Assembly (NCBI GenBank): GCA_947628305.1 | Contig: CANQZG010000018.1 | Coordinates: 1 to 64,000 of the forward strand | Direction of reading: 5' to 3' | Origin: an uncultured Muribaculaceae bacterium | GTDB taxonomy: Bacteria > Bacteroidota > Bacteroidia > Bacteroidales > Muribaculaceae | Length of the DNA: 64,000 bases | Part shown: piece after piece, positions 32,935 to 41,690 of the stretch | Layout: every line of letters starts with the position of its first letter | How positions within the stretch are numbered: position 1 is the first letter of the stretch | Notes under the pieces: generated by a model | The model's input: only the letters and a program-made list of their open reading frames with translations | Told to the model about the DNA's origin: nothing | Database searches by the model: none | Position numbers and translations under genes: made by a program

Positions 32935-35900
32935 TTAAATAGTTAAGTTGACACCGAAGTTGTAGTTGCGTGTACCGTAGTTGCCGGTCTCGGGGTCGCC
33001 GTATTCCCAGCTGTCGAACGTGCAGACGTTGTTGATTGAGAATGTAAGGCGCAGTTTGTCGATGCTTGCCTTGCGAGTCCATACGCGGGGCAGCGTGTAA
33101 CCGATTGAAATGTTGTCGAGACGGACGAAGTTACGGTTGTAGAGTTTCTGTACGCCGGTCGCGCCGTTAGGGCCGGTTGCGTTGAGACGGCCATATTTGT
33201 CGGAGGAACTGCCCGGAGTCCAATAGCTCTTGATTGGTTTGTTGAACGCGTTGGACACTTCGCTGCCGCCGTTGTCACCGTTGAGATACCAGCCCGAGAG
33301 GCTCTTGTGGCCCATGTAGGAATAAAGCGAGAACGAGAACGTCAGGTCTTTCCAGAATGTGAAGTCGTTGCGCATGTTCCAGTAGATGGGTGGGTTGGTG
33401 GTGCCGAGATAAACCTTGTCCTTGTCGTTATAGACGGGTACTTTGGTGCCGTCGGCGAGTGTCTTGTCATCCTCGGTAAAGTGGTTTACAACCTTGGGGT
33501 CGCCGGGTTTCTGGCCGACGAGTGCGGCTGCGGCGATGTCCTCGGGTGAAGTGCCCCAGATGCCGTCTACCTCATAATCCCAAATCTCACCAATCGGATG
33601 ACCGATGTACCACTTGGAATCGGTGTCATTGCGTTCAACACCGTTCTCGTCGTAGTCATAGTAGAGGTGCTTGATGCGGTTCTGGTTGTAGGAGAAGCCG
33701 AGCGATGTACGCCACTCGAAGTCCTTCATTGTGATGTTGGTCGAGTTCAAGGTGATTTCAAAACCCTTGTTGGTCACCTCGCCGAGGTTGGTGGTGATTG
33801 AGCCGAACCCGGTGAAAGAGGGTAGACGCTGACCCATAATCATGTTCTTTGTGCGCTTGTCGTAGTACTCGATGCTACCTGTCAGGCGATAGTTGAGGAC
33901 GGCGAAGTCAAGGCCGATGTTGAATGCGTCGGTCTTTTCCCATTCAAGGTTGGGGTTCCCGAGACGGTCCATCTTCAGTGTATTGATGGGCACTGCGGTG
34001 CCGTTGTTGAGGTACACCATGATTGACTCGCTCTTGAGGTTGGCGAGCGAGAGATAGGTGTTGGCGAGCTGGCGGTTACCGTTTGTTCCGTAGGACACAC
34101 GGAGTTTGCCGTCGTCGAGCCAGGGTAGGTTGACGAATTTCTCGTTGGAGAAACGCCAGCTTGCACCAGCCGACCAGAATGTCGCCCACGGGTTGTTGGA
34201 ACCGAACGCCGAGTATCCGTCGCGACGCAGTGTGCCGGTGAACATGTAACGGTCATCGTAGCCGTAGAACACACGTCCCAGGTAGGCTGCTGCCGTCGAG
34301 TGGTTGTCATCGCTCGAGAATTTGCTCAATTCCTTGTTGGCGTTGTCAATGAAGTGGAAACCGAGCGCATCGGAGGGGAGGATTTCCCTTGCCTCGATAC
34401 GGTCTTTCCAAAAACGGTTCTCCTCAGCTTCCTGTGCGAGTGTCACGGTGAAGTGGTGTGCCTTGTTGAAGGTGCGGTCCCAGGTCAGGGTGTTGTTGAG
34501 GTTCCAGTCAAAACGTTTGTTCTGTTCACGGTTGACGCCACGGTTCTTGGGGTCGGAGCCGGGAAGTTCGGCCGACTCGAAGTAGCGGTCATGGAACCAC
34601 TGGTAGCGGGGTGCGATGTTGAACTGGTAGGTGAAGCCGAAAGGCAGTGTCACCTTGGCGTTGAATATCGAGTTGAGGACAGTGTAACCCTTTTCAAGTT
34701 CGATATACTGGTCTTCGAATCGCTTGTTGTATCCACCGTTGGTGTTGTTGCCGTTCATCGGGTACTGGCACAAGGTGCCGTCCTCGTTGTAGAGTGATGC
34801 GTAGGGAGAGTTCAGCAGCATCGAGTGATGCCAGTATTCATGACGGGTCTCGGCGGCCTGTGCATCGTCGGTACGGTCCTGGAAGTTGACGTTGGCGCCG
34901 ACCTCAAGCCAGTCGGTCACCTTGGCGTTCAATTTGATATTGGAACGGTAGGAGTGGTATTTATCGCCACGCACGACACCCTCGTTATTGAGGTAGCCGA
35001 ACGAGAAATAGTAGTTGACATTCTGGGTCGCACCCGATACACTCGCGTTATAGTCCTGACGGACGCCTGTGCGCCACACCTCGTCGTTCCAGTCGACAGT
35101 CTTGCCTGCGAGATAGTTGTTGAACACGTTGGAGGCGTTGTTCAGCAACAGACGGCGGGCGTAGAGTGATTCCATCGACTCGCCCTGCATGAGGGTGAGT
35201 GAACCCATCGATGCCCACTGTTCCTGGGTCAGGCCGAACTGTCCTGCCTTGGAGTAGTGGTCATAGTAACCGGCGGGAACGCCACTGTCCTTGCTGTAGT
35301 AACCCCAGTTGCCGTTCTCATCGTAGCCGTAGGTCGTGGCCTTGTACCAGTCCTCGCGATATTTCATGTATTGGTCGGCACTCATGTAATCCATGAACGA
35401 ACTTTTCTGTGCGAGACCGATGTTAGCCGATACATTGATGACCGGCTTGCCTTCCTTACCTTTCTTGGTGGTGATGATGATTACGCCCGAAGCGGCTTTT
35501 GCACCGTAGATGGCTGCCGAGGATGCGTCCTTGAGAACGTCAATCTGAGCGATGTCATCGGGGTTAAGCTCTGAAAGCTCACCGTAGAACTGCATGCCGT
35601 CAACGACAATCAGCGGGGAGTTGTGGGATGCATCCTCCCCGTCTTTTGTGCCGTAAAGGGAGTTGGTACCGCGCAGACGGATTGACGCTCCATTGCCTTT
35701 GGCCGAGGGGTCGTAGCCGATTTGCAGACCCGGGGTGCCACGCAGGAGGTCCTGGACTGTGGCCGGGTTCTGGTCGGCGATTTTGTCAGGGTTGATTTGC
35801 ACGACCGAGCCGGTGAGGTCTTTCTTGCGCATCGTGCCGTAACCGACAACGACCACTTCTTCGAGCACCTGTTGGTCAGGCTGTAGGGTCACCTTGATGT

Positions 35901-36168
35901 TGTTCTGTCCTGTAACCGGGATTTCCTGGGGGACATAACCTATGTAGGTGACGGTTATTGTCCCGCCTGTTTGCACTTTAAGCGCGAAGTTGCCGTCAAT
36001 GTCGGTCATGACTCCGTCGCTCGAACCTTTGACTCTGACCGAGGCGCCTATCAGGCCGTCCCCGTTCTCGTCCACAACTGTGCCATTCATGGTGTACTGT
36101 TGTGCGCTAAGACTGACTGTACCTATTATAATAGAAAGCAGCCATGTCAACAAACGATGTTTTTTCAT
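32935..36168 (-). CDS. SusC/RagA-family TonB-dependent outer-membrane transporter
   Basis: The 1077-residue protein imports oligosaccharides across the outer membrane with TonB energy. It has a signal peptide, then a carboxypeptidase-D-like regulatory domain (NGTVVDENGDGLIGASVRVKG near residues 30-50). A plug domain follows (NPATVQDLLRGTPGLQIGYD; IDVLKDASSAAIYGAKAASG near 215), and a beta-barrel runs to the C-terminus, ending in NYGTRNYNFGVNLTI. A -7 box at 36315-36322 gives a leader of about 140 nt. It is divergent from the HTCS regulator gene. Confidence 0.96.
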   Translation of the reverse strand: MKKHRLLTWLLSIIIGTVSLSAQQYTMNGTVVDENGDGLIGASVRVKGSSDGVMTDIDGNFALKVQTGGTITVTYIGYVPQEIPVTGQNNIKVTLQPDQQVLEEVVVVGYGTMRKKDLTGSVVQINPDKIADQNPATVQDLLRGTPGLQIGYDPSAKGNGASIRLRGTNSLYGTKDGEDASHNSPLIVVDGMQFYGELSELNPDDIAQIDVLKDASSAAIYGAKAASGVIIITTKKGKEGKPVINVSANIGLAQKSSFMDYMSADQYMKYREDWYKATTYGYDENGNWGYYSKDSGVPAGYYDHYSKAGQFGLTQEQWASMGSLTLMQGESMESLYARRLLLNNASNVFNNYLAGKTVDWNDEVWRTGVRQDYNASVSGATQNVNYYFSFGYLNNEGVVRGDKYHSYRSNIKLNAKVTDWLEVGANVNFQDRTDDAQAAETRHEYWHHSMLLNSPYASLYNEDGTLCQYPMNGNNTNGGYNKRFEDQYIELEKGYTVLNSIFNAKVTLPFGFTYQFNIAPRYQWFHDRYFESAELPGSDPKNRGVNREQNKRFDWNLNNTLTWDRTFNKAHHFTVTLAQEAEENRFWKDRIEAREILPSDALGFHFIDNANKELSKFSSDDNHSTAAAYLGRVFYGYDDRYMFTGTLRRDGYSAFGSNNPWATFWSAGASWRFSNEKFVNLPWLDDGKLRVSYGTNGNRQLANTYLSLANLKSESIMVYLNNGTAVPINTLKMDRLGNPNLEWEKTDAFNIGLDFAVLNYRLTGSIEYYDKRTKNMIMGQRLPSFTGFGSITTNLGEVTNKGFEITLNSTNITMKDFEWRTSLGFSYNQNRIKHLYYDYDENGVERNDTDSKWYIGHPIGEIWDYEVDGIWGTSPEDIAAAALVGQKPGDPKVVNHFTEDDKTLADGTKVPVYNDKDKVYLGTTNPPIYWNMRNDFTFWKDLTFSFSLYSYMGHKSLSGWYLNGDNGGSEVSNAFNKPIKSYWTPGSSSDKYGRLNATGPNGATGVQKLYNRNFVRLDNISIGYTLPRVWTRKASIDKLRLTFSINNVCTFDSWEYGDPETGNYGTRNYNFGVNLTI

Positions 36169-36497
36169 GAAGTTGGTTAATGAATATGAATGAAAATAAT
36201 AAAAAACAGAAGAAACCTAAACACAATTACTTTTATACCTTGTTTTGTTGTACTTTTTTGAAATTCTTCATGGATAACGACGGGTGTATGTCGCCGTTCT
36301 TTTGGGATTCGATGCAAAAGTATGTATTGTTTTATCCCGATTGGTGTCAAAATCTTTCAAAATAACGTCAAAATTTGTCAAACAGGGTCGTCTGGCGGCG
36401 AAATGAATGATTCGGACGCAAGAGTAGTTGATTGGGTCTATTGTCGGTCGGCTTGGAATGATTAAATTTGCATTGTAACCGAACGGAGTCTGAAATC
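36169..36497. promoter_or_regulatory. divergent susC / HTCS promoter region
   Basis: This 329-bp region holds two TAnnTTTG boxes: minus-strand TACTTTTG at 36315-36322 for susC and plus-strand TAAATTTG at 36463-36470 for the regulator. The rest is non-coding. HTCS regulators generally bind in such regions, but no operator repeat was recognised. Confidence 0.7.
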
Positions 36498-39400
36498 ATG
36501 AGTCACGAAGCGATAAAAAAATTGCTGGCATTAATAGTGTCTTTTGTCACGGTCGCGGATGCGTGGGCGTCAAAGGGGCATATTGTCAACTTTGATATAT
36601 CGACGGGACTGTCCAACGATTATGTGACATCAATCACCCAGGATGCGAACGGCTATATATGGGTCGCCACCGAGGATGGACTGAACCGTTTCGATGGCAA
36701 TGAATTTGTTATATACACCAAGTCCAATTCCGGACTGACAGCTAATGAACTTAACGCGGTCCTGCCTGACCCGTCTCAGCCTGAAAAACTGTGGATTGCC
36801 ACCCAGCGCGACGGTGTGTGCATTCTTGATTCGCGCACAGGGGAGATACAGCGCATGGAACAGAACAGGCTGCTGTCACCCGATGTCACCGCCATAACGT
36901 CGGCACGTGACGGTGGGGTATGGTTGACACATTATCATTACGGTGCACAGTATATCAATCTTTCGGATGGGCGCACCGAGAAATATAACTATGAGAACAT
37001 CCCGGGGATGCCGCGTCAATGCTGGGTCTCGGTGGAGGATGGCGACGGACATCTGTATGTCGGGCATGTCAACGGCGGGTTCAGCATAATAGATGTCGCA
37101 AGTAAAAAGTTGTTGCGTAACTATTCCCGGCAATCCCTGGCGGATTCATCTATGCCCGGGAATGCCGTGTATAGTATATGTATCGATTCAAGCGGGAACG
37201 TATGGCTCGGGACTAACGGCGGCGCGGCGCTTTACAATCCGAAGACAGAGACGATTGTGCCATTTGTCCATGACCTGTCTGACCCCGGTTCCATATCGGC
37301 CGGGCGCATCAGGGATATAGAACAGATGGACAATGGTGAGATATGGTTCGCTTCTTCCCAGGGAGGAGTCAGTATTCTTGACACGAAATCATACGCTTAC
37401 GCCGATATTCGTTCGGCGCGTTTTTCCACACTGTGTGATGGCATGTATTCCGGGGAGATATCGGGTGGTAACGTGCGTCAGGTGTTCCAGGATGCCTACG
37501 GAAATATATGGCTCGGGAATTATCGTGGCGGACTCGATTTCAAGGGGCATCTTGAACCTATGTTCTCGCGTGTGGGATATTTCGGAGAGGGGGATTCAAG
37601 CGGTCGGTGTCGCTCGGTGTGGAGTTGTGCACGCGGTCTTGACGGTGAACTGTGGTTCGGAGGCGAGAACGAGATAGTCCGCCTGAAGGCCGGGAATATC
37701 GAGCGTTTCCCGTTGCCCCGGCGTTCGGCCGGGCAGAGCATATATGTCAGGTCGCTTGTGGTTGACGCCCGTGGCCGGGTGTGGGTCGCGCCCGATGAGT
37801 CGGGGTTGATTGTCTATGACCCTAAGGCTGCGAAATTTGAGACGGTGGCGGCCGCACCATCCGATATCAGGTCATTCTTTGTCGACAATGACGGCAGTGT
37901 GGGTATTGCCTCGGCCGATGGTGTCTATGTGGCCGATATGGACATGAAGGTTGTGGCGCAGGATGCGATAAACCTCCAGCTTAGAGACCGCATCGTCCAG
38001 TCGATAGTGCGTGACCGTTTAGGCAACCTGTGGGTGGGGACGTTCGGCAAGGGTGTGTATGTGATGGGACGCGATTGTAAAATCGTGGCGTGGCTCCATG
38101 TCGATGCCGGTTTCCCGTCTAATGCAGTCAACACTTTGCTTAGTGATTCGTCAGGCCGTGTATGGGTGGGGACACGCAACGGCGTTGTCGTTATTCCCGA
38201 TGTCACGCGTCCACGTGAATTCAAGGTGCTGGAGGGGATTGACGATGTCAGCACCAATGTCAAGGGTATCGAGGAGGACTCGATGAAAAACCTGTGGTTC
38301 AGCACTAACCGAGGCATCGCCCGATATGACAACCGGTCAGGTAAAGTCTCGATATTCAGGGGACCTAAAGGGATGCCTCTTAATTCGTTTAATGAAAATG
38401 CATCGGCGATTGACGATGAGGGTAATATATATTTCGCATCGAAGCACGGCGTGTTCTATTTCAACCCGGTCAACCTTAACCGTCCGCTACAGCATGACAA
38501 GGTGAGGGTGACGGCATTCACTGTCTACAAGGAGGGTGGTAACAGCCGTGACAATGAAATCAAAATCCCGCTAAATGACGGGAAGGTGACGTTGGAACAT
38601 AACCGCAATACATTCAAAATAGCTTTCAATATCGCCGACTATGACCAGTCGCAGCGCATTGACATGGCTTATAACATGATAGGCGTCGATGACGTGTGGA
38701 TTGAAAGCAAGGGTGACAACACGGCGATGTACCGTAATCTTTCACCGGGGAAATATGAGTTCCAGGTACGCGTCCGTCAGCAAGGTCAGGAGTGGGGTGA
38801 CCCCCTGACGATACTGACGATTGTCGTGAAACCGCCCCTGTGGCTGACATGGTGGGCCAAGGTGCTGTATGTGGTCGTGGCGTTGGCAATGATTGCCGCG
38901 TTGGTGTACCTGTATATACGGCGACTTTTGCTGAAAGAGCGTCTCGAACAGGAGATGGAGCGTAACCGCAACCGTGAGAACCTCAACGAGGAGCGTCTAC
39001 GTTTCTATACCAATATAACCCATGAACTACGCACACCGCTAACTCTTATTCTCGGCCCGCTTGAGGACATGGTGAGCGACCCGGCATTGCCCCCGCGTTA
39101 TTCCAATAAATTGCAGGTAATCCGCAACAGTTCGACACGGTTGCTGCAACTGGTCAACGGCATCCTTGAGTTCCGCAAGACCGAGACACAGAACCGGCGG
39201 TTGACTGTGGCACAGGGTAATCTCGGTAATCTATTGCGTGAGACCGGGTTACGTTACAAGGAACTGAACCGTAACGGCGAGGTGGAGGTTGTCATCGACA
39301 TATACCCGGCCGAACAACATCTTTGGTATGATGCCGAGATGCTGACCACGATTCTTGATAATCTGCTCAGCAACGCGTTAAAATATACAACCAAGGGGAG

Positions 39401-40559
39401 CGTGACCCTGTCGATGCACCCCGTTGTAGAGAACGGCACGGCCTACACTGAAATAAAGGTCGCCGATACCGGCTTCGGAATCCCCTCCAAGAGCCTGCCG
39501 CATATATTTGAACGCTACTACCAGAGCCGTGGCGAGCACCAGGCATCGGGTACAGGCATCGGTCTGGCTCTCGTCAAGAATCTTGTGGAACTGCATCAGG
39601 CGACTCTGACCGTAGACTCGGTCGAGGGGAAGGGGTCGGTGTTTACGTTGCGTCTTCTCACCGACAACACCTATCCCGAGGCGTTGCATTCGGAGGAAAA
39701 GGCCACGGCCCGTACCGAGCCGTGCGCTGACGATGCCGTCAGCGCGGAGAAACGCCTACGCGTCCTTGTCGTCGAGGATAACGACGATATACGTGAATAT
39801 ATCGCGCAGACACTCTCCGAGGAATTTGATGTCGAGACCGCACGCAACGGCTGGGAAGGGTTGCATGTCCTCCAGGACAAAGGCTGCGAACTCGTCATAA
39901 GCGACATAATGATGCCCGAGATGGACGGTATCACGATGTGCCGTAAAATCAAGGAGGATATGCTCACGAGCCATATACCTGTGATACTGCTGACCGCCAA
40001 GGATTCGCTTCCCGACAGGGAGGCGGGGTATGAATCGGGAGCTGATTCTTACCTGACAAAGCCATTCAGTGCCAATCTGTTGAGAAGCCGAATTCACAAT
40101 ATCCTTGAAATGAGACGGAAAGTTGCGTCACGGTTGATGTCCAAGACAAAGGACTTGATTTCGGAAAAGAAACATGACGATACCGAGAACGGGGTGAATG
40201 CCAGTGAAATAACCAAGGAACTTAACGGGCCTGACCGCGAATTTATGGATAAAATCATGTCGATTGTCACCGAGAATCTTTCGTTGGAGGAACTTGGCGT
40301 GGTGTTCATCGCTGAGAAAATGTGCATGAGCCAGTCGACATTGTATCGCAAAATCATGGCAATCGCCGGTGTATCGACCAATGAATATATACGTTCCATC
40401 AGGTTGGCGCGTGCGGTCGAGATGCTTCGTTCGGGTAGTTATTCAATCACCGAGATTGCCTATAGTACAGGTTTCGGCTCCCATTCGTCATTCGGCAAGG
40501 CGTTCAAGAAGGAATATGGCATGTCGCCGACCGATTATGTTAAGAAAAATAGTATATAA
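36498..40559 (+). CDS. hybrid two-component system regulator (HTCS)
   Basis: Inner-membrane sensor-regulator that detects an oligosaccharide in the periplasm and activates the locus. The 1353-residue protein has an N-terminal signal/anchor. Two Reg_prop beta-propellers follow (many repeats of the type DxxGNxWxGT, about 40-690), then a Y_Y_Y domain (700-780) and a membrane helix (about 785-805). The HisKA box is NITHELRTPLT with H842. The ATPase boxes are DNLLSNALKYT (near 955) and GTGIGLALVKN. The receiver domain (1087-1200) has acceptor D1136 in SDIMMPEMDG, and an AraC-type HTH lies near 1250-1350. The ATG at 36498 follows the promoter box by 28 bp. It lies next to susC and the GH genes. Confidence 0.96.
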   Translation: MSHEAIKKLLALIVSFVTVADAWASKGHIVNFDISTGLSNDYVTSITQDANGYIWVATEDGLNRFDGNEFVIYTKSNSGLTANELNAVLPDPSQPEKLWIATQRDGVCILDSRTGEIQRMEQNRLLSPDVTAITSARDGGVWLTHYHYGAQYINLSDGRTEKYNYENIPGMPRQCWVSVEDGDGHLYVGHVNGGFSIIDVASKKLLRNYSRQSLADSSMPGNAVYSICIDSSGNVWLGTNGGAALYNPKTETIVPFVHDLSDPGSISAGRIRDIEQMDNGEIWFASSQGGVSILDTKSYAYADIRSARFSTLCDGMYSGEISGGNVRQVFQDAYGNIWLGNYRGGLDFKGHLEPMFSRVGYFGEGDSSGRCRSVWSCARGLDGELWFGGENEIVRLKAGNIERFPLPRRSAGQSIYVRSLVVDARGRVWVAPDESGLIVYDPKAAKFETVAAAPSDIRSFFVDNDGSVGIASADGVYVADMDMKVVAQDAINLQLRDRIVQSIVRDRLGNLWVGTFGKGVYVMGRDCKIVAWLHVDAGFPSNAVNTLLSDSSGRVWVGTRNGVVVIPDVTRPREFKVLEGIDDVSTNVKGIEEDSMKNLWFSTNRGIARYDNRSGKVSIFRGPKGMPLNSFNENASAIDDEGNIYFASKHGVFYFNPVNLNRPLQHDKVRVTAFTVYKEGGNSRDNEIKIPLNDGKVTLEHNRNTFKIAFNIADYDQSQRIDMAYNMIGVDDVWIESKGDNTAMYRNLSPGKYEFQVRVRQQGQEWGDPLTILTIVVKPPLWLTWWAKVLYVVVALAMIAALVYLYIRRLLLKERLEQEMERNRNRENLNEERLRFYTNITHELRTPLTLILGPLEDMVSDPALPPRYSNKLQVIRNSSTRLLQLVNGILEFRKTETQNRRLTVAQGNLGNLLRETGLRYKELNRNGEVEVVIDIYPAEQHLWYDAEMLTTILDNLLSNALKYTTKGSVTLSMHPVVENGTAYTEIKVADTGFGIPSKSLPHIFERYYQSRGEHQASGTGIGLALVKNLVELHQATLTVDSVEGKGSVFTLRLLTDNTYPEALHSEEKATARTEPCADDAVSAEKRLRVLVVEDNDDIREYIAQTLSEEFDVETARNGWEGLHVLQDKGCELVISDIMMPEMDGITMCRKIKEDMLTSHIPVILLTAKDSLPDREAGYESGADSYLTKPFSANLLRSRIHNILEMRRKVASRLMSKTKDLISEKKHDDTENGVNASEITKELNGPDREFMDKIMSIVTENLSLEELGVVFIAEKMCMSQSTLYRKIMAIAGVSTNEYIRSIRLARAVEMLRSGSYSITEIAYSTGFGSHSSFGKAFKKEYGMSPTDYVKKNSI

Positions 40560-40596
40560 CCATTATATCACATATCCAAAACAAAATCAATAGAAG

Positions 40597-41682
40597 ATGA
40601 AATTATTTACAACCGGGACATTGTTGATAATGTCCCTTGTAGGGATGGCGGCCGAGATGCCTGTGGTAACGGGCGAGCCGTTTCCCGATACCGACGGGGT
40701 GCATGTAAACGCCCACGGCGGTGGCATAATGAAACATGACGGTGTCTATTACTGGTATGGTGAACACCGGGACAACGGGCAGCCGAGCAGTTATCAGCGA
40801 GGGGTCGCATGTTACACATCCCCCGACCTGAAAACGTGGACCAACCGCGGCATCGTCATGGAGGTGAGCGAGACCCCTGGCGACCCTATTGAGAAAGGCT
40901 GTATCATAGAACGTCCCAAGGTGGTGTATAATCCCGCCACCGGGAAATTTGTCCTGTGGTTTCACCACGAGATGAAAGGTGTCGGTTACGGTTCGGCCTA
41001 CGCCGGTGTCGCTGTCGCCGACAATCCGCTTGGGCCGTTCCGACTATTGCATACGGGGCGTGTCAATCCCGGTGTCTACCCTTTAGGGACTGCCGAGGAC
41101 GCCAAGAACCTTAAATGGGACGAGAAGATGGAATGGTGGACTCCGCAATGGCGCAAGGCCATCGAGGAGGGGATGTTCAACCTCCGGGACCTTGACGGCG
41201 GACAGATGTCACGCGACATGACCGTCTATGTCGATGATGACGGCAAGGCCTATCACATCTATTCATCGGAGAGCAACCTCACCATCCAGATTGCCGAACT
41301 CGACCCCACCTATACACGCCACACGGGACGTTATGTGCGTCTTTTTCCCGGCGGACACAACGAGGCGCCCGCCATTTTCAAGAAGGACGGTGTATATTGG
41401 ATGATAACATCGGGTTGCACAGGCTGGGACCCCAACGCGGCCCGTCTCATGCGTGCGACCTCAATCATGGGGCCGTGGGAGCAACTCCCCAACCCGTGCC
41501 GTGGCGAGGGGGCTGAAATCACATTCGGCGGACAGAGCACCTATATCTTCAAGGATGACCGAGGGTTCACGTTCATGGCCGATATATGGAATCCCAAGCA
41601 GAAAAGTGACTCGCGCCATCTGTGGCTGCCGGTTAAATTTGGCGATGACGGCGTTCCCTACATTGAAAAACCTGAAAAATAG
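40597..41682 (+). CDS. GH43-family glycoside hydrolase, exo-beta-1,3-galactanase-like
   Basis: Secreted enzyme of 361 residues with signal peptide (to about residue 19). The start of the five-bladed propeller, VNAHGGGIMKHDGVYYWYGE, is typical of the GH43_24-like group (Ct1,3Gal43A type), which cleaves beta-1,3-galactan from arabinogalactan backbones. GCIIERPKVVYN and PAIFKKDGVYWMITSGCTGW continue the propeller. The classic GH43 base Asp is not obvious at its usual place, as known for this subgroup. The family is firm; the exact specificity is inferred. It is 37 bp downstream of the HTCS gene and likely co-transcribed with the next gene (8 bp). Confidence 0.88.
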   Translation: MKLFTTGTLLIMSLVGMAAEMPVVTGEPFPDTDGVHVNAHGGGIMKHDGVYYWYGEHRDNGQPSSYQRGVACYTSPDLKTWTNRGIVMEVSETPGDPIEKGCIIERPKVVYNPATGKFVLWFHHEMKGVGYGSAYAGVAVADNPLGPFRLLHTGRVNPGVYPLGTAEDAKNLKWDEKMEWWTPQWRKAIEEGMFNLRDLDGGQMSRDMTVYVDDDGKAYHIYSSESNLTIQIAELDPTYTRHTGRYVRLFPGGHNEAPAIFKKDGVYWMITSGCTGWDPNAARLMRATSIMGPWEQLPNPCRGEGAEITFGGQSTYIFKDDRGFTFMADIWNPKQKSDSRHLWLPVKFGDDGVPYIEKPEK

Positions 41683-41690
41683 CAATAACC

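Noticed and set aside
36180-36365. A 61-codon ORF in the susC/HTCS gap
   Set aside because: Low-complexity Asn/Lys start and overlap with the susC promoter; no sign of coding.
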